Part shown: piece after piece, positions 37,532-46,937 of the stretch
How positions within the stretch are numbered: position 1 is the stretch's first letter
Layout: each line of letters opens with the position of its first letter
DNA from: Fictibacillus halophilus
Lineage (GTDB): Bacteria; Bacillota; Bacilli; Bacillales; Fictibacillaceae
DNA length: 64,000 bases
Direction: 5' to 3'
NCBI RefSeq assembly: GCF_016401385.1
Contig: NZ_JAEACF010000001.1
Coordinates: forward strand, 1,798,001-1,862,000
The notes under the pieces: model-generated
Told to the model about the DNA's origin: nothing
The model's input: only the letters and a program-made list of their open reading frames with translations
Databases searched by the model: none
Made by a program: the position numbers and the translations under genes

Positions 37532-38275
37532 TTACTCCTCTAACATCGTTATATATATTTCGCTAAAATGATCTTGTTGTTCGCAATTAATTGATTTTAC
37601 TTTCATAAGTTCTAATATAGCAAGAAACGTTACAACGACATGTTCTTTCGTACTCTTATCAAAAAGGTCTGTAAACTTTTTTCTTCCTCCTACTGAAAGA
37701 AGAGAGGTTTTGATCTGTTCCATCCTTCTTTCGATCGGTATCTCTTGCCGCTCGATAGTCGTTTGTTTTGGTGCTCGCGTAACCTTTTCTTGAAAGACCT
37801 TCTGCATGGCCTGCAACATATCATAAAGTGTTACGTTGGTGACCTGTTTTGCCGATTCTTCTTTCTCAAACTGCGAGAGATCGGCAGGCTGTCGTGTATA
37901 TATTAAGCTTCTTGCTGATTCTCGTTCTTTAAGTTCATCCGCAGCATGCTTGTACTTTCTATATTCAACAAGTCTTCTTACTAGTTCATCTCTTGGGTCT
38001 TCTTCCATCTCGAGTTCCATTTGATTCTCAAAAAGCTCTTCTTCATGCTTTGGGAGCAACATCTTGCTCTTGATTGCAAGAAGAGTAGCTGCCATAACTA
38101 AAAATTCACTTGCCACATCAAGTTTAAGTTCTTTCATCGTATGTATATATTGAAGGTATTGCTCAGTTATGATGGCTACCGGAATATCATAAATATCCAC
38201 TTCGTAGGTTTGTATCAAATGAAGCAGTAAGTCTAGCGGACCTTCAAATCCATCAAGCTTCACACTATATTGCAT
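37532..38275 (-). CDS. scpA: Segregation and condensation protein A (kleisin)
   Basis: A 247-residue kleisin bridging the SMC heads. The N-terminal signature LDGFEGPLDLLLHLIQ is at about residues 6-21, followed by the SMC-neck helices and a C-terminal winged helix (about 185-245, VTFLAILELMK). Six bases separate it from scpB. The ATG at 38275 gives the normal N terminus MQYSVKLDGF. Confidence 0.96.
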   Translation of the reverse strand: MQYSVKLDGFEGPLDLLLHLIQTYEVDIYDIPVAIITEQYLQYIHTMKELKLDVASEFLVMAATLLAIKSKMLLPKHEEELFENQMELEMEEDPRDELVRRLVEYRKYKHAADELKERESARSLIYTRQPADLSQFEKEESAKQVTNVTLYDMLQAMQKVFQEKVTRAPKQTTIERQEIPIERRMEQIKTSLLSVGGRKKFTDLFDKSTKEHVVVTFLAILELMKVKSINCEQQDHFSEIYITMLEE

Positions 38276-38342
38276 AACATTTCCCCAGTTTTTCAACGAT
38301 TTTGTATTATAAAATTATATCATATTTTGTGAGTCTCGCGGC

Positions 38343-38370
38343 TTGTTTTTATTCATACTATGCATATGGT
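38343..38370 (+). promoter_or_regulatory. Possible promoter for ypuF
   Basis: TTGTTT, 16 bases, TATGGT, ending 39 bp before the GTG at 38410. The match to sigma A consensus is moderate. Confidence 0.4.
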
Positions 38371-38409
38371 AAACTTAAAGTTGAGCTTATTAAGGGGCGT
38401 GAACGACTA

Positions 38410-38922
38410 GTGACTTACCCAAAACCATGGATTGAATACTTAGTGCATTTTCATAGAGATCAAGATTACTTTGAATGTCATGAAGTGCTTGAAGAGCATT
38501 GGAAGGATGAAGGAATGGAAGGTGACCTGTGGCCAGGACTGATCCAGCTTGCAGTAGCTCAATACCATCATCGGCGCGGAAACTACAATGGAGCTAAACG
38601 AATGATCTTGAGTTGTAAATTGAAACTACAAAAAGAAGAACTAGCATTGAAAGCACTCGGTATTAAAACTGAACCATTTTTTGAATTACTCGACAAAAGT
38701 ATACAAAGAATCGAGCAACAGCAACCTTTTGAGTCAATAGCTCTTCCTCTGACGACGGAGTTATTTCAAACATGCTTATTTGAAGCGAATGCAACTGAAG
38801 AAGTTTGGGTCTCACAAACCAAAATTGATGACAACATCATTCATAAGCACTCATTAAGAGATCGCTCCTCTGTCATTGATGAACGAAATCGACAAAAACG
38901 AAAGAAGAACAGAATCTTATAA
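38410..38922 (+). CDS. ypuF: DUF309-family protein YpuF
   Basis: A 170-residue helical protein with the DUF309 signature FECHEVLEEHWKDE and GLIQLAVAQYHHRRGN. Family function is unknown; the conserved His and Glu might bind a metal. The frame remains open to 38302, but the extra 36 codons overlap the promoter; GTG 38410, after AAGGGGCG, gives the expected N terminus. Divergent from scpA. The C terminus is basic (RNRQKRKKNR). Confidence 0.85.
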   Translation: MTYPKPWIEYLVHFHRDQDYFECHEVLEEHWKDEGMEGDLWPGLIQLAVAQYHHRRGNYNGAKRMILSCKLKLQKEELALKALGIKTEPFFELLDKSIQRIEQQQPFESIALPLTTELFQTCLFEANATEEVWVSQTKIDDNIIHKHSLRDRSSVIDERNRQKRKKNRIL

Positions 38923-38967
38923 AGACTAAGGTGTACAATTTGTCACGTACCAGCTTTAATTTGAATA

Positions 38968-38998
38968 TAAAAAGCTCCGGAAAAATCCGGAGCTTTTC
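38968..38998. terminator. Bidirectional terminator between ypuF and ppiB
   Basis: AAAAGCTCCGG and CCGGAGCTTTT around AAAAAT, an 11-bp perfect stem serving both converging genes. Confidence 0.9.
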
Positions 38999-39010
38999 TT
39001 CGTCTAGAAA

Positions 39011-39445
39011 TTATTCTTCCCAAACTTTAACTTCTTTCATTACATCGCCTTGTTTAATACGAAGAACCGTTTCCATACCTTCTGTAACTTGTCCAAAAAC
39101 AGTATGAACACCGTTCAAGTGCGGCTGTGGCTCGTGTACGATAAAGAATTGGCTTCCACCTGTATCGCGGCCAGCATGCGCCATTGAAAGAGATCCTGCT
39201 ACGTGCTTATGCGGGTTTCCTTCTGTTTCACAAGGAATTGAATAACCAGGGCCGCCAGCTCCAGTTCCTGTTGGATCTCCACCTTGAGCAACAAATCCAG
39301 GGATAACACGGTGGAACGTTACACCGTTGTAAAATCCTTCGTTTGCAAGTTTTTCAAAGTTTTCTACTGTTCCAGGTGCTTCCTCCTGATACAGATCAAA
39401 TACAATTTTTTCGCCGTTTTCAAATTCAATCGAACCTTTTTTCAT
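39011..39445 (-). CDS. ppiB: Peptidyl-prolyl cis-trans isomerase B (cyclophilin)
   Basis: A 144-residue cytoplasmic cyclophilin. Active-site blocks [14 protein letters not shown] and [12 protein letters not shown] are intact. It assists protein folding and is not essential in relatives. ATG 39445 follows AGGAGG at ten bases; the ten-codon longer frame has no ribosome site. Confidence 0.95.
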   Translation of the reverse strand: MKKGSIEFENGEKIVFDLYQEEAPGTVENFEKLANEGFYNGVTFHRVIPGFVAQGGDPTGTGAGGPGYSIPCETEGNPHKHVAGSLSMAHAGRDTGGSQFFIVHEPQPHLNGVHTVFGQVTEGMETVLRIKQGDVMKEVKVWEE

Positions 39446-39514
39446 AAAAAACAGGCCTCCTTCTACTTCATTCAACTTCCATTGTACGGTTAAATGGCTG
39501 CTCCGTAAACTAAT

Positions 39515-40837
39515 TTACACAAAAACATTCGATTTTAACGGAACATCGTTCTTGATAAGGTCTTCATACGTTTCCCGCTTAACTACCAGCTGTTCTTCAC
39601 CGTTCTCTACAAAAACCACAGCCGGCCGCTGGATTCTATTATAGTTGCTCGCCATACTATAACCGTAAGCACCGGTACAGGAAACTGCTAAGAAGTCGTG
39701 TTCACATACTTCAGGAAGGGCGATGTCCCAGATCAACATATCGCCACTCTCACAGCATTTGCCTGCGATAGATACCGTTTGTGTTGGTTCTGCGTTCATC
39801 TTATTTGCTACGAATGCTTCATATTTTGCTTGATAGAGTGCAGGACGAATGTTATCTGTCATCCCACCATCAATAGACACATAGTGTCTAACTCCTTCGA
39901 TCTCTTTTTGTGAGCCGATCGAATAGATCGTCGTACCTGCATCACCTACGAGTGAACGGCCTGGTTCGATCCAAAGTTCAGGCAGCTCTTGCCCTTCAAA
40001 GTGAATCATCTGCTTTTTCACTTCTACAATCATCGCCGAAACGTACTGTTCAGGAGAAAGCGGTGTATCCTCTGATGTGTATTGAATGCCGAACCCGCCT
40101 CCAAGGTTTACGACACTTGGAAAATAGCTATAGTTTTCTTCCCATTTCTTAAAGTGACCGAATAACTTTTCAATCGCAAGGGTGAACCCTTCTGTTTCAA
40201 AGATTTGAGAGCCAATATGACAGTGAATGCCTAAAACTCGAAAGCCTTCAAATGCAAGTACTTCTTGAAGTGCTTTGTCTCCTTGACCATTTCCTAGATC
40301 AAATCCAAATTTAGAATCTTCTTGACCTGTTATGATGTAATCATGTGTGTGTGCTTCAATTCCCGGAGTTAAGCGTAGTAAGATGTTTACTTTTTTGTTC
40401 AGCTTACTGCTCAGCATTTTTAACAATGAGATCTCATGAAAGTTATCCACTACAATACAGCCGACTCCAGCGGTAAGTGCAAATTCTAATTCTGCTAAGC
40501 TCTTGTTGTTTCCATGAAAGTGTATTCTCTCAGGTGGAAATTCGGCTTGAAGTGCTGTGTAAAGTTCACCGCCTGAAACTACATCGAGACTCAATCCTTC
40601 TTGCTCGATTAGCTGAAACATAGCGATCGATGAAAAAGCTTTTGAAGCATAAGCGACTTGATATCCTACCTCATTTTCCTCGAATGCTTTTTTGAAGCCT
40701 CTTGCTCTATTTTTAATTAAGGATAGATCATACAGATAAAGCGGCGTTCCGTATTTTTTCGCTAGATCTACCGTATCTAAACCACCGATCCATAGATGAT
40801 GATTATCTCCAATTTTTGATGTTCCGTGTAAATTCAC
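39515..40837 (-). CDS. lysA: Diaminopimelate decarboxylase
   Basis: A 440-residue PLP enzyme that makes L-lysine from meso-diaminopimelate. The PLP-binding lysine lies in YASKAFS (about residues 60-66); the HCHIGSQIF and GGGFGIQY blocks and CESGDML near the C terminus are typical. The GTG at 40837 follows GAGAGGGGA; a 21-codon upstream extension lies in the riboswitch terminator and is not real. Expression is controlled by the lysine riboswitch at 40885-41110. Confidence 0.96.
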   Translation of the reverse strand: MNLHGTSKIGDNHHLWIGGLDTVDLAKKYGTPLYLYDLSLIKNRARGFKKAFEENEVGYQVAYASKAFSSIAMFQLIEQEGLSLDVVSGGELYTALQAEFPPERIHFHGNNKSLAELEFALTAGVGCIVVDNFHEISLLKMLSSKLNKKVNILLRLTPGIEAHTHDYIITGQEDSKFGFDLGNGQGDKALQEVLAFEGFRVLGIHCHIGSQIFETEGFTLAIEKLFGHFKKWEENYSYFPSVVNLGGGFGIQYTSEDTPLSPEQYVSAMIVEVKKQMIHFEGQELPELWIEPGRSLVGDAGTTIYSIGSQKEIEGVRHYVSIDGGMTDNIRPALYQAKYEAFVANKMNAEPTQTVSIAGKCCESGDMLIWDIALPEVCEHDFLAVSCTGAYGYSMASNYNRIQRPAVVFVENGEEQLVVKRETYEDLIKNDVPLKSNVFV

Positions 40838-40884
40838 AAAAAATCCCCTCTCGTTGTTGATAGAGAATTCAATCCCGACAAATA

Positions 40885-41110
40885 CAAAAGACAGCCGCAA
40901 CTAAGGCAGGCTGTCATAACCGTACCCTCATGTCGGAATAGCTCTCCACTACAGTTGTAGTGACAGTCCGTTGCTTGTTCAGCAGCGGCCCAGCATAAAA
41001 AGAGATGGAGCTCTTTCTACACTTCGGCAAATTGACCTTTCAACATATTTCATCGTCATCCACAAACTCCATATGCTACTCATTCGTTTTGCGCCTCTAC
41101 CTCATATGAG
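40885..41110 (-). ncRNA. Lysine riboswitch (L box)
   Basis: On the minus strand it opens AGGTAGAGGCGCAAAACG, then GAGTAGC, GAAAGGTC, GCCGAAGTG, GCTGGGCCGCTGC, ACGGACTGTCAC and TGTAGTGGAGAGCT, the conserved segments of the five-way lysine aptamer in order. It ends in a terminator, GACAGCC with GGCTGTC (40890-40915), then TTTTGT. It predicts premature termination of lysA when lysine is plentiful. Confidence 0.95.
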
Positions 41111-41166
41111 GCATATTTAATTAGTTATGAATTTAACACAATTTTCAACAATCAGCAAGGGACAGA

Positions 41167-42642
41167 TTAATTAGTTGGCTGTTTTTTGGTGTTCTGCGGA
41201 TGTACGATACTTGGCCGAACTTTAGATAGTGGAACGGCTACTCGAATAACGATCTGCAGGAATGCTTTAGGATTAAATGGAATGAACGGCCATAGATAAG
41301 GCGTGTTCAGATTCTTAATCGTTGCCATATAAATGATCATAATCGTAAAACCAACGATAAACCCAGGAACTTTGAAAAGCATGACCATTATTATCAGAAA
41401 GAGGCGCAAAACCCTGTTGGCGATACTTAACTCATAACTAGGTGTAGAGAACGCTCCGATCGCTGCAATCGCAACGTATAAAATAACTTCTGGAACGAAT
41501 AAACCTACATCTATTGCAATTTGGCCGATCAATACAGCTGCAATTAGACCCATGGCAGTTGAGAGTGCACTAGGTGTATGAATGGCGGCAAGTCTTAAGA
41601 TATCTATACCGATCTCTGCAAAAATAATCTGGAGAAACAAAGGTATGTTCGTGTGCTTATTGGGCCCTATAAAATCAATAAAAGGTGGCAGCAACTGTTC
41701 TTCCATCGAGAACAATAGCCACATTGGTACTAAGAATACCGATGCCAGCATACCTGTAAAACGGGTCCATCTTAAAAATGCACCTATGAATGGTGTCTGC
41801 CTAAACTCTTCTGCATGTTGTACGTGATGAAAAAGTGTTGTAGGTGTGATGATGACACTTGGCGATGTATCTGTGATGATTAAAACATGACCTTCCATCA
41901 AGTGTTGAGCAGCAACATCGGGTCTTTCTGTGTAACGGACTAAAGGAAACGGATTCCAGCCTTGTTTTACTACAAATTCTTCTATCGTCTTATCGGCCAT
42001 GGGTATTCCGTCGATCTCAATAGAGTTTAGCTCTTTTCTAATAAGGTCAACGAGTCCAGGATCAGCTACATCTTGAATATAAGCCAGACACACATCCGTT
42101 TTGGAACGCTCACCTACTTGAAGAATTTCGTGTCTTAATCGTTCATCTCGAATACGCCTTCTCGTAAGAGCAGTATTGATGATAATATTCTCCGTGTATC
42201 CATCACGAGCTCCCCTTACCACTTTCTCAATGTCTGGCTCTTCTGGTGATCTTCCTGGATAACTTCTTACATCCACAACGAATGCTTCTTCTTCACCATC
42301 AATGAATATAACGATCAGACCTGAGAGCATACGGTCTACAGCTTCATCCAACGACTTCGTAATCTCTACTTGCTGATGGGCAAGGTGGTTATGTACAAGA
42401 TCTTTTACTTTACTTGGTGCGCGATGACCATGATCCATATCCATTAGTTCGCGATAGATCATGATAATGAACTCACTGTCACAAAGTCCCGTACAATAAT
42501 ACAGCTGAAGTTCCTTTTTTAAAACAAAGATCTTTCTGACACCAACATCAAAACTTACACCAATGCCGAGTCGCTCTTTTAGAAACCTTTCCGTATCTTC
42601 AATGTTTTTACTGATTGGTGTTTTATTTTTTTCGGTTGCCAA
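41167..42642 (-). CDS. spoVAF: Stage V sporulation protein AF
   Basis: A 491-residue membrane protein related to GerA-type germinant receptor A subunits: soluble N-terminal half and about five helices from residue 285 onward. Last gene of the spoVA operon; SpoVAF has been linked to faster germination. TTG start at 42642 with AAAGGAG upstream; it overlaps spoVAEA by 20 bp. Confidence 0.95.
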   Translation of the reverse strand: MATEKNKTPISKNIEDTERFLKERLGIGVSFDVGVRKIFVLKKELQLYYCTGLCDSEFIIMIYRELMDMDHGHRAPSKVKDLVHNHLAHQQVEITKSLDEAVDRMLSGLIVIFIDGEEEAFVVDVRSYPGRSPEEPDIEKVVRGARDGYTENIIINTALTRRRIRDERLRHEILQVGERSKTDVCLAYIQDVADPGLVDLIRKELNSIEIDGIPMADKTIEEFVVKQGWNPFPLVRYTERPDVAAQHLMEGHVLIITDTSPSVIITPTTLFHHVQHAEEFRQTPFIGAFLRWTRFTGMLASVFLVPMWLLFSMEEQLLPPFIDFIGPNKHTNIPLFLQIIFAEIGIDILRLAAIHTPSALSTAMGLIAAVLIGQIAIDVGLFVPEVILYVAIAAIGAFSTPSYELSIANRVLRLFLIIMVMLFKVPGFIVGFTIMIIYMATIKNLNTPYLWPFIPFNPKAFLQIVIRVAVPLSKVRPSIVHPQNTKKQPTN

Positions 42643-43201
42643 TTGATTCGCTCCTTTCTAAAATGAGTTGAATTGCTTTTACAGTAATTGGAGCTCCTTT
42701 TTCTATTGCATCAAAACCTGCCATTTTTCCGATGTCCCCGACACCTACTACGAAAGGAAGGTTTAATTCATCGAGGATATAGACGGTATCCCCGTTAATC
42801 CTTCCTGTTTCTAGGTCCGGAATCCCACTCTTATCAATACCAAACTCTGTTAGTTCTCCATATCGATCCATAGAACAGTGAACTTTTGTCCATTCTGTAA
42901 AATGCGTTTTCGAAGCTACGGCTACAGCACCAATAACCTCTATATCTTTCTGTTGATGAATGTATCTCATCGCATGTTCTCCCGGACCTTCTCCTTTAAA
43001 TCCACAGTCATCAAACATCACAAGTACAGGGTCATGAGGTGTTTTACGGATCATCTCTACAAGCTCTATACCGCTTTTTCTCGTTGGATTTCCCCAAGAT
43101 TGTGAAATACAACGTCCTCCAACTTGTTTTGCCGCATGCTCTACAACTCGCAACGCATACAGATCTCCATCTGTTATGAAAATGACCCGTTTTTTCACCA
43201 T
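42623..43201 (-). CDS. spoVAEA: Stage V sporulation protein AE, soluble part (SpoVAEa)
   Basis: A 192-residue soluble protein with FITDGDLYALRVVE at the start and ALVMFDDCGFKGEGPGEHA-type blocks; in other species it resembles the soluble half of SpoVAE. ATG 43201 follows AAGGGGTG within the end of spoVAEB. Its exact role in dipicolinic acid movement is unknown. Confidence 0.92.
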   Translation of the reverse strand: MVKKRVIFITDGDLYALRVVEHAAKQVGGRCISQSWGNPTRKSGIELVEMIRKTPHDPVLVMFDDCGFKGEGPGEHAMRYIHQQKDIEVIGAVAVASKTHFTEWTKVHCSMDRYGELTEFGIDKSGIPDLETGRINGDTVYILDELNLPFVVGVGDIGKMAGFDAIEKGAPITVKAIQLILERSESIGNRKK

Positions 43202-43205
43202 GTGA

Positions 43206-43556
43206 TCACCCCTTTGGTTCAAAGATGACTGCTACTAAAAACCCAAACAGAACAGCAGATGATATTCCTGCAGATGTTAACTCAAAGATTCCCATAGCGA
43301 TTCCGATAAAGCCATGTTCCTCAGCTGAAGCCATCGCTCCATGCAGAAGAGAGTGACCAAAACTGGTAATGGGAACGGTAGCACCTGCACCGGCAAATTT
43401 AATCAGGTTATCATAGATACCAAAAGCATCAAGAAGTGCGCCAATAACTACGAAAGAAGTAGTAACATGAGCAGGTGTCAGTTTCATTACATCCATCATC
43501 AGCTGGCCGACAACACAGATTGCGCCACCAACTACAAACGCCCAAAAAAATTCCAT
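43206..43556 (-). CDS. spoVAEB: Stage V sporulation protein AE, membrane part (SpoVAEb)
   Basis: A 116-residue membrane protein with four helices, homologous to SpoVAC (same [11 protein letters not shown] and GIFELTSAG positions as GFANAVTSAA and NLFKLAGA). Part of the spore inner-membrane channel for calcium dipicolinate. Starts one base after the spoVAD stop. Confidence 0.94.
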   Translation of the reverse strand: MEFFWAFVVGGAICVVGQLMMDVMKLTPAHVTTSFVVIGALLDAFGIYDNLIKFAGAGATVPITSFGHSLLHGAMASAEEHGFIGIAMGIFELTSAGISSAVLFGFLVAVIFEPKG

Positions 43557-43557
43557 C

Positions 43558-44574
43558 TTATTGCCCTCCTTCCGCTCGCTCTAGAACCACGCCGTGAGCA
43601 ACCGTTGGAATACTCTCTTTTTGCTGAACCATTACCGGATTCAATAATGCACCCGTTGCGACCATTAAGACTTTCTTCAGATTGCCTTTTCGAATCTCGT
43701 CTAAGATATATCCGTACGTAACGACTGCAGAACAGGCACAGCCACTTCCTCCTGCAAAAACCTGCTGTCCACTTCGATAGATCATCAATCCACAATCTCG
43801 ATGATTGTCGGACACATCATAACCTTGCTCTTTTAATAACATCTTAACGATTGGTGCACCGACTCCAGAAAGATCACCTGTTGCGATTAAATCGTACTCA
43901 TCTGGTTGAACATCCATCTCTTTAAAATGAGCCGCGATCGTGTCTGCAGCTGCCGGAGCCATCGCTGACCCCATGTCAAAAGGATCTTTGATTCCTAAGT
44001 CCACTACTTTTCCGACAGTTGCCGATGTGATCTTTATATCTGAGACCTCTTTGCTCACAAGTGCAGCACCAGCACCTGTTACGGTAAACGTAGCTGTATC
44101 TGGCTTCTGCCCGCCGTATTCAGTAGGATATCTAAACTGTCTTTCAGCTGTAGCATTGTGTGAGCTTACTGCAGCGACAATTCGATTCGCATACCCGCCA
44201 TCCACTAAAGCTGCACCTAATGCTAGGGACTCCATTGATGTTGAACATGCTCCGAATACACCTAGGAACGGTATACCGTTTCCTCTAGCTGTATAGTTTG
44301 ACGAAACAATTTGGTTTAACAAGTCTCCTGCCAACAAGAAGTTGATATCTTCTGGCTTCATCTTTACTTTGTGCAAACAAGCATTGATCGCATCTTCCAT
44401 CAACTGACGTTCAGCAAGTTCCCAATTCTTTTGTCCACAGTGAAGGTTGTTATACGTTTTATCAAAATATTTGCCTAAAGGTCCTTCGCTTTCCATCGGA
44501 CCTACTGCAGTTCCGGCCGCATTTAAGTAAATATTATTTGCAAATTTCCATGTTTGTCTTCCGAATAAATTCAA
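43558..44574 (-). CDS. spoVAD: Stage V sporulation protein AD
   Basis: A 338-residue protein with a thiolase-like fold that binds dipicolinic acid in B. subtilis. Markers are [35 protein letters not shown] and GSGCACSA. The TTG at 44574, eight bases after AAGGAG, gives the family N terminus MNLFGRQTW; the GTG three codons earlier overlaps the ribosome site. Confidence 0.95.
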   Translation of the reverse strand: MNLFGRQTWKFANNIYLNAAGTAVGPMESEGPLGKYFDKTYNNLHCGQKNWELAERQLMEDAINACLHKVKMKPEDINFLLAGDLLNQIVSSNYTARGNGIPFLGVFGACSTSMESLALGAALVDGGYANRIVAAVSSHNATAERQFRYPTEYGGQKPDTATFTVTGAGAALVSKEVSDIKITSATVGKVVDLGIKDPFDMGSAMAPAAADTIAAHFKEMDVQPDEYDLIATGDLSGVGAPIVKMLLKEQGYDVSDNHRDCGLMIYRSGQQVFAGGSGCACSAVVTYGYILDEIRKGNLKKVLMVATGALLNPVMVQQKESIPTVAHGVVLERAEGGQ

Positions 44575-44586
44575 TGCCCTCACTCC

Positions 44587-45042
44587 TTATGTCAAGTGCT
44601 GAAAGATGTAGCGGATCATACCGAAAACGTAGGCGGAAACAGCTCCGAATACAATAACAGCTCCAGCTAATTTGAAGAGATTTGTAGCGACTCCGAGTAC
44701 TAGACCTTCACTTTTATGTTCTAAAGCCGCACTCGTAACGGCATTAGCGAATCCTGTTACAGGAACAACAGAACCCGCTCCAGCGAATTGACCAATCTTA
44801 TCGTATACTCCAAGTCCTGTTAACAGTGCTGCGATTAGAATGAGCGTAGCAACTGTCGGATTTCCCGCTGTTTCTTGCGTGAAATTAAAGTAAGTCATAT
44901 AAAACATTTGAATCGCTTGACCGATCGTGCAGATGATCCCACCTATTAAAAAAGCTTTTAAACAATTTAAAACATACGGAGGTTTCGGCTGTATCGACTT
45001 AATTTTTTCGGCATATGCCTGCTGTTCTTCTTTTGTTGCCAT
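44587..45042 (-). CDS. spoVAC: Stage V sporulation protein AC
   Basis: A 151-residue membrane protein with four helices; SpoVAC behaves as a mechanosensitive channel in B. subtilis. The N terminus is cytoplasmic and basic/polar (KIKSIQPKPPY). Paralogous to the product of spoVAEB. Confidence 0.94.
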   Translation of the reverse strand: MATKEEQQAYAEKIKSIQPKPPYVLNCLKAFLIGGIICTIGQAIQMFYMTYFNFTQETAGNPTVATLILIAALLTGLGVYDKIGQFAGAGSVVPVTGFANAVTSAALEHKSEGLVLGVATNLFKLAGAVIVFGAVSAYVFGMIRYIFQHLT

Positions 45043-45057
45043 CGTACAATCACTTCC

Positions 45058-45480
45058 TTAATGATTAATGTAGTACATCCAATGAAACAAAGATCCTGAG
45101 ATTTTCCCAAGTACAATTGCCATTAATATAATGATGATTTTCTCTCCAAAACCAACTCTTTTCGCAAGAATCGGGAGTACGTTTAATACTTCTGTTAACG
45201 CTGCGGCTAACATCCCAACAAAGATACCTGTAAATAATCCGATCGGTACAAGAAAGAAAGCAGGAAACCCAATCGAAGCGTTTCTTAGATTCATCCACCC
45301 ACCGATGACAGCACCTAAAATGATGCTTAACTCATAACCTCTAATGTATCGATACGTTTTAGAGAGCTGCATGAGCCTTGGCACGATTCCAAGAACAGTG
45401 ATTAGGGCCACAAGACCAGAGCCTACGGTGATTCCACCGCCAAAACCGATAAAGGCAATGAGCAAAACTTTAATTCCCAT
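45058..45480 (-). CDS. spoVAB: Stage V sporulation protein AB
   Basis: A 140-residue membrane protein with four helices and a glycine-rich first helix (FIGFGGGITVGSG). The ATG at 45480 matches the family N terminus; the upstream ATG at 45510 has no ribosome site. It overlaps spoVAA by 11 bp. Confidence 0.92.
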   Translation of the reverse strand: MGIKVLLIAFIGFGGGITVGSGLVALITVLGIVPRLMQLSKTYRYIRGYELSIILGAVIGGWMNLRNASIGFPAFFLVPIGLFTGIFVGMLAAALTEVLNVLPILAKRVGFGEKIIIILMAIVLGKISGSLFHWMYYINH

Positions 45481-46090
45481 TGATCTTTTTCTCTGTTTCT
45501 TTGTTTTCATGAACGATCACATACTGATCGAGGTCTTGCTGATAGTTAAACATCTCAACCTCTAAAGGGCTTGGTTCTTCATTAAGTCTTTTTCTGAAAA
45601 GATGGTTAAAAAAAAGAATCATGCCTAGACCCAGACCGAACGAGTATGGAATTTGGAGTAAAAGAGGTTGCTCTTTATAATGCCCCGTTATCATGAAATA
45701 GATTTTCTGGTGAACAAGCTGCATACTAACATCTTCATGAAAATTCATGATTGCAAGAGCCGAGCCTGTAAAAAGCAGAAGCCACACCAAGACAAAATAC
45801 ACTGGTGCCAGCTTTTTTTGTTGCATCTGTATCTCCAGAATCGATTGTGCCGGTCCGATGGTTTGAACATCTAAGCCTGGATTTTTCTTTTGAATCGTAG
45901 CGATCACACGCATAACATCTATCACAATCAAATGCTTATCTTCAGGGGTTACTTCGTGGATAATATATCCCTTGATGGCTTCTTCTAATTCATCAGATGC
46001 TACAATCTGTGCAACTTCACCAATCGTGACTTTCTGATGCTGAATGACCTGTACGCGTTGACGCATACGCAGGTATACCGTTTTATCCAA
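45470..46090 (-). CDS. spoVAA: Stage V sporulation protein AA
   Basis: A 206-residue protein with a soluble N-terminal part (about 1-95) and two membrane helices (about 97-117 and 150-167). First gene of spoVA. TTG start with AGAGGTGA eight bases upstream. A sigma G-type promoter lies 35 bp before it. Confidence 0.93.
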   Translation of the reverse strand: MDKTVYLRMRQRVQVIQHQKVTIGEVAQIVASDELEEAIKGYIIHEVTPEDKHLIVIDVMRVIATIQKKNPGLDVQTIGPAQSILEIQMQQKKLAPVYFVLVWLLLFTGSALAIMNFHEDVSMQLVHQKIYFMITGHYKEQPLLLQIPYSFGLGLGMILFFNHLFRKRLNEEPSPLEVEMFNYQQDLDQYVIVHENKETEKKINGN

Positions 46091-46125
46091 TTTTCACTTC
46101 ACCTCTTTCTAAGCGCATTTGTGTT

Positions 46126-46155
46126 TAGTATGCGATTATGGAATTCTTATCATGC
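46126..46155 (-). promoter_or_regulatory. Sigma G promoter of the spoVA operon
   Basis: GCATG, 18 bases, CATACTA on the minus strand, a full match to the sigma G pattern gnATr-N17/18-cAtnnTA. It lies about 35 bp before the spoVAA start. Confidence 0.75.
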
Positions 46156-46225
46156 CTCACATGTAACAGCATCCAAAAACTACCACAAAAAAACGTTTTG
46201 GGGTTCATTGATGTATTTGAAAGTG

Positions 46226-46352
46226 GTTGATCTCCGTTTCAGGTGATCCCTTTCCGCGGGGCGACCGGTGAGCCACTTGCCGCTTCGCGCCTCTAAGTGT
46301 CTCACCTGACCGCTCGTCCCGCAGGAGTCTCTCACCTTACACTACAATCAAC
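46226..46352. repeat. Structured intergenic repeat, copy 5 (127 bp)
   Basis: GTTGATCTCCGTTTCAG to CTTACACTACAATCAAC. The inner arms CTTTCCGCGGGGCGACCGGT and CCGCTCGTCCCGCAGGAG, and GGTGAGCC with GTCTCACC, are complementary. One of two copies in the 826-bp gap between spoVAA and sigF; the 160 bp between them holds nothing recognisable. Confidence 0.85.
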
Positions 46353-46512
46353 CTAATCAGTGAAGTTTATGGGTAACGCTGAAGACTGTTTGAACTTTTG
46401 ATTGTGTGTCATAAGTATGTTTCAATAACTTGAACAGCTTCTTGATAAAACATCTGAATAAAGGGCTAAGCGATTTACGTTTAGATTTTTTCTTTTTATA
46501 CTTCCTATGCAA

Positions 46513-46850
46513 GTTGATTGTAGCGTAAGGTTGCCTGCCTGCCACATGAGGAGCTTCTCGCAAGGCATGCGACGAGGAAATTCACTTCGTTAGCATAAAC
46601 TTGTAGACGCAGGAGCAGAGAGACAACCTTTAAGCGGTCAGGTGGAGACTCCTAACGGCGCAAAGCGGCAGTCCGAAAAGTGGAAGTGACTCGTTCAGCC
46701 CCGACAAGCAAAAGGGAAATGGGCGAGGACGGCGCACTTTGCTCATCACAGACCGTTTACCTTTTGACCTCGAGGGGCTAGTCACTGCAACTAGACAGGA
46801 GGCTCACCGTTCGCCCCATGGAAAGTGTGCAACCTGGAGCGTAAATCAAC
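46513..46850. repeat. Structured intergenic repeat, copy 6 (long form, inverted, 338 bp)
   Basis: Runs from GTTGATTGTAGCGTAAGG to GCGTAAATCAAC, opposite in direction to copies 3 and 5. It carries the same inner block as copy 3, seen as AAGGCATGCGACGAGGAA, CTTGTAGACGCAGGAGCA and AGCCCCGACAAGCAAAAG with CTTTTGACCTCGAGGGGCT. With copy 5 it forms an inverted pair. Confidence 0.85.
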
Positions 46851-46894
46851 TTTCTATCAAGACCCGCATCTATGCGAAAGCATAAATAGAACAA

Positions 46895-46937
46895 AACAAA
46901 AAACCAGATAGGACGTTTAAGTCTCCATCTGGTTTTT
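46895..46937 (-). terminator. Rho-independent terminator of sigF
   Basis: AAAAACCAGAT and ATCTGGTTTTT around a 15-base loop; overlaps the sigF stop and runs into T residues on the minus strand. Confidence 0.85.

Noticed and set aside
41167..42642. GerA-type germinant receptor operon
   Set aside because: The GerA-like protein is the last gene of a complete spoVA operon, hence SpoVAF.
46357..46563. 68-codon minus-strand ORF
   Set aside because: Runs out of repeat copy 6 into AT-rich spacer; no ribosome site and no family resemblance.
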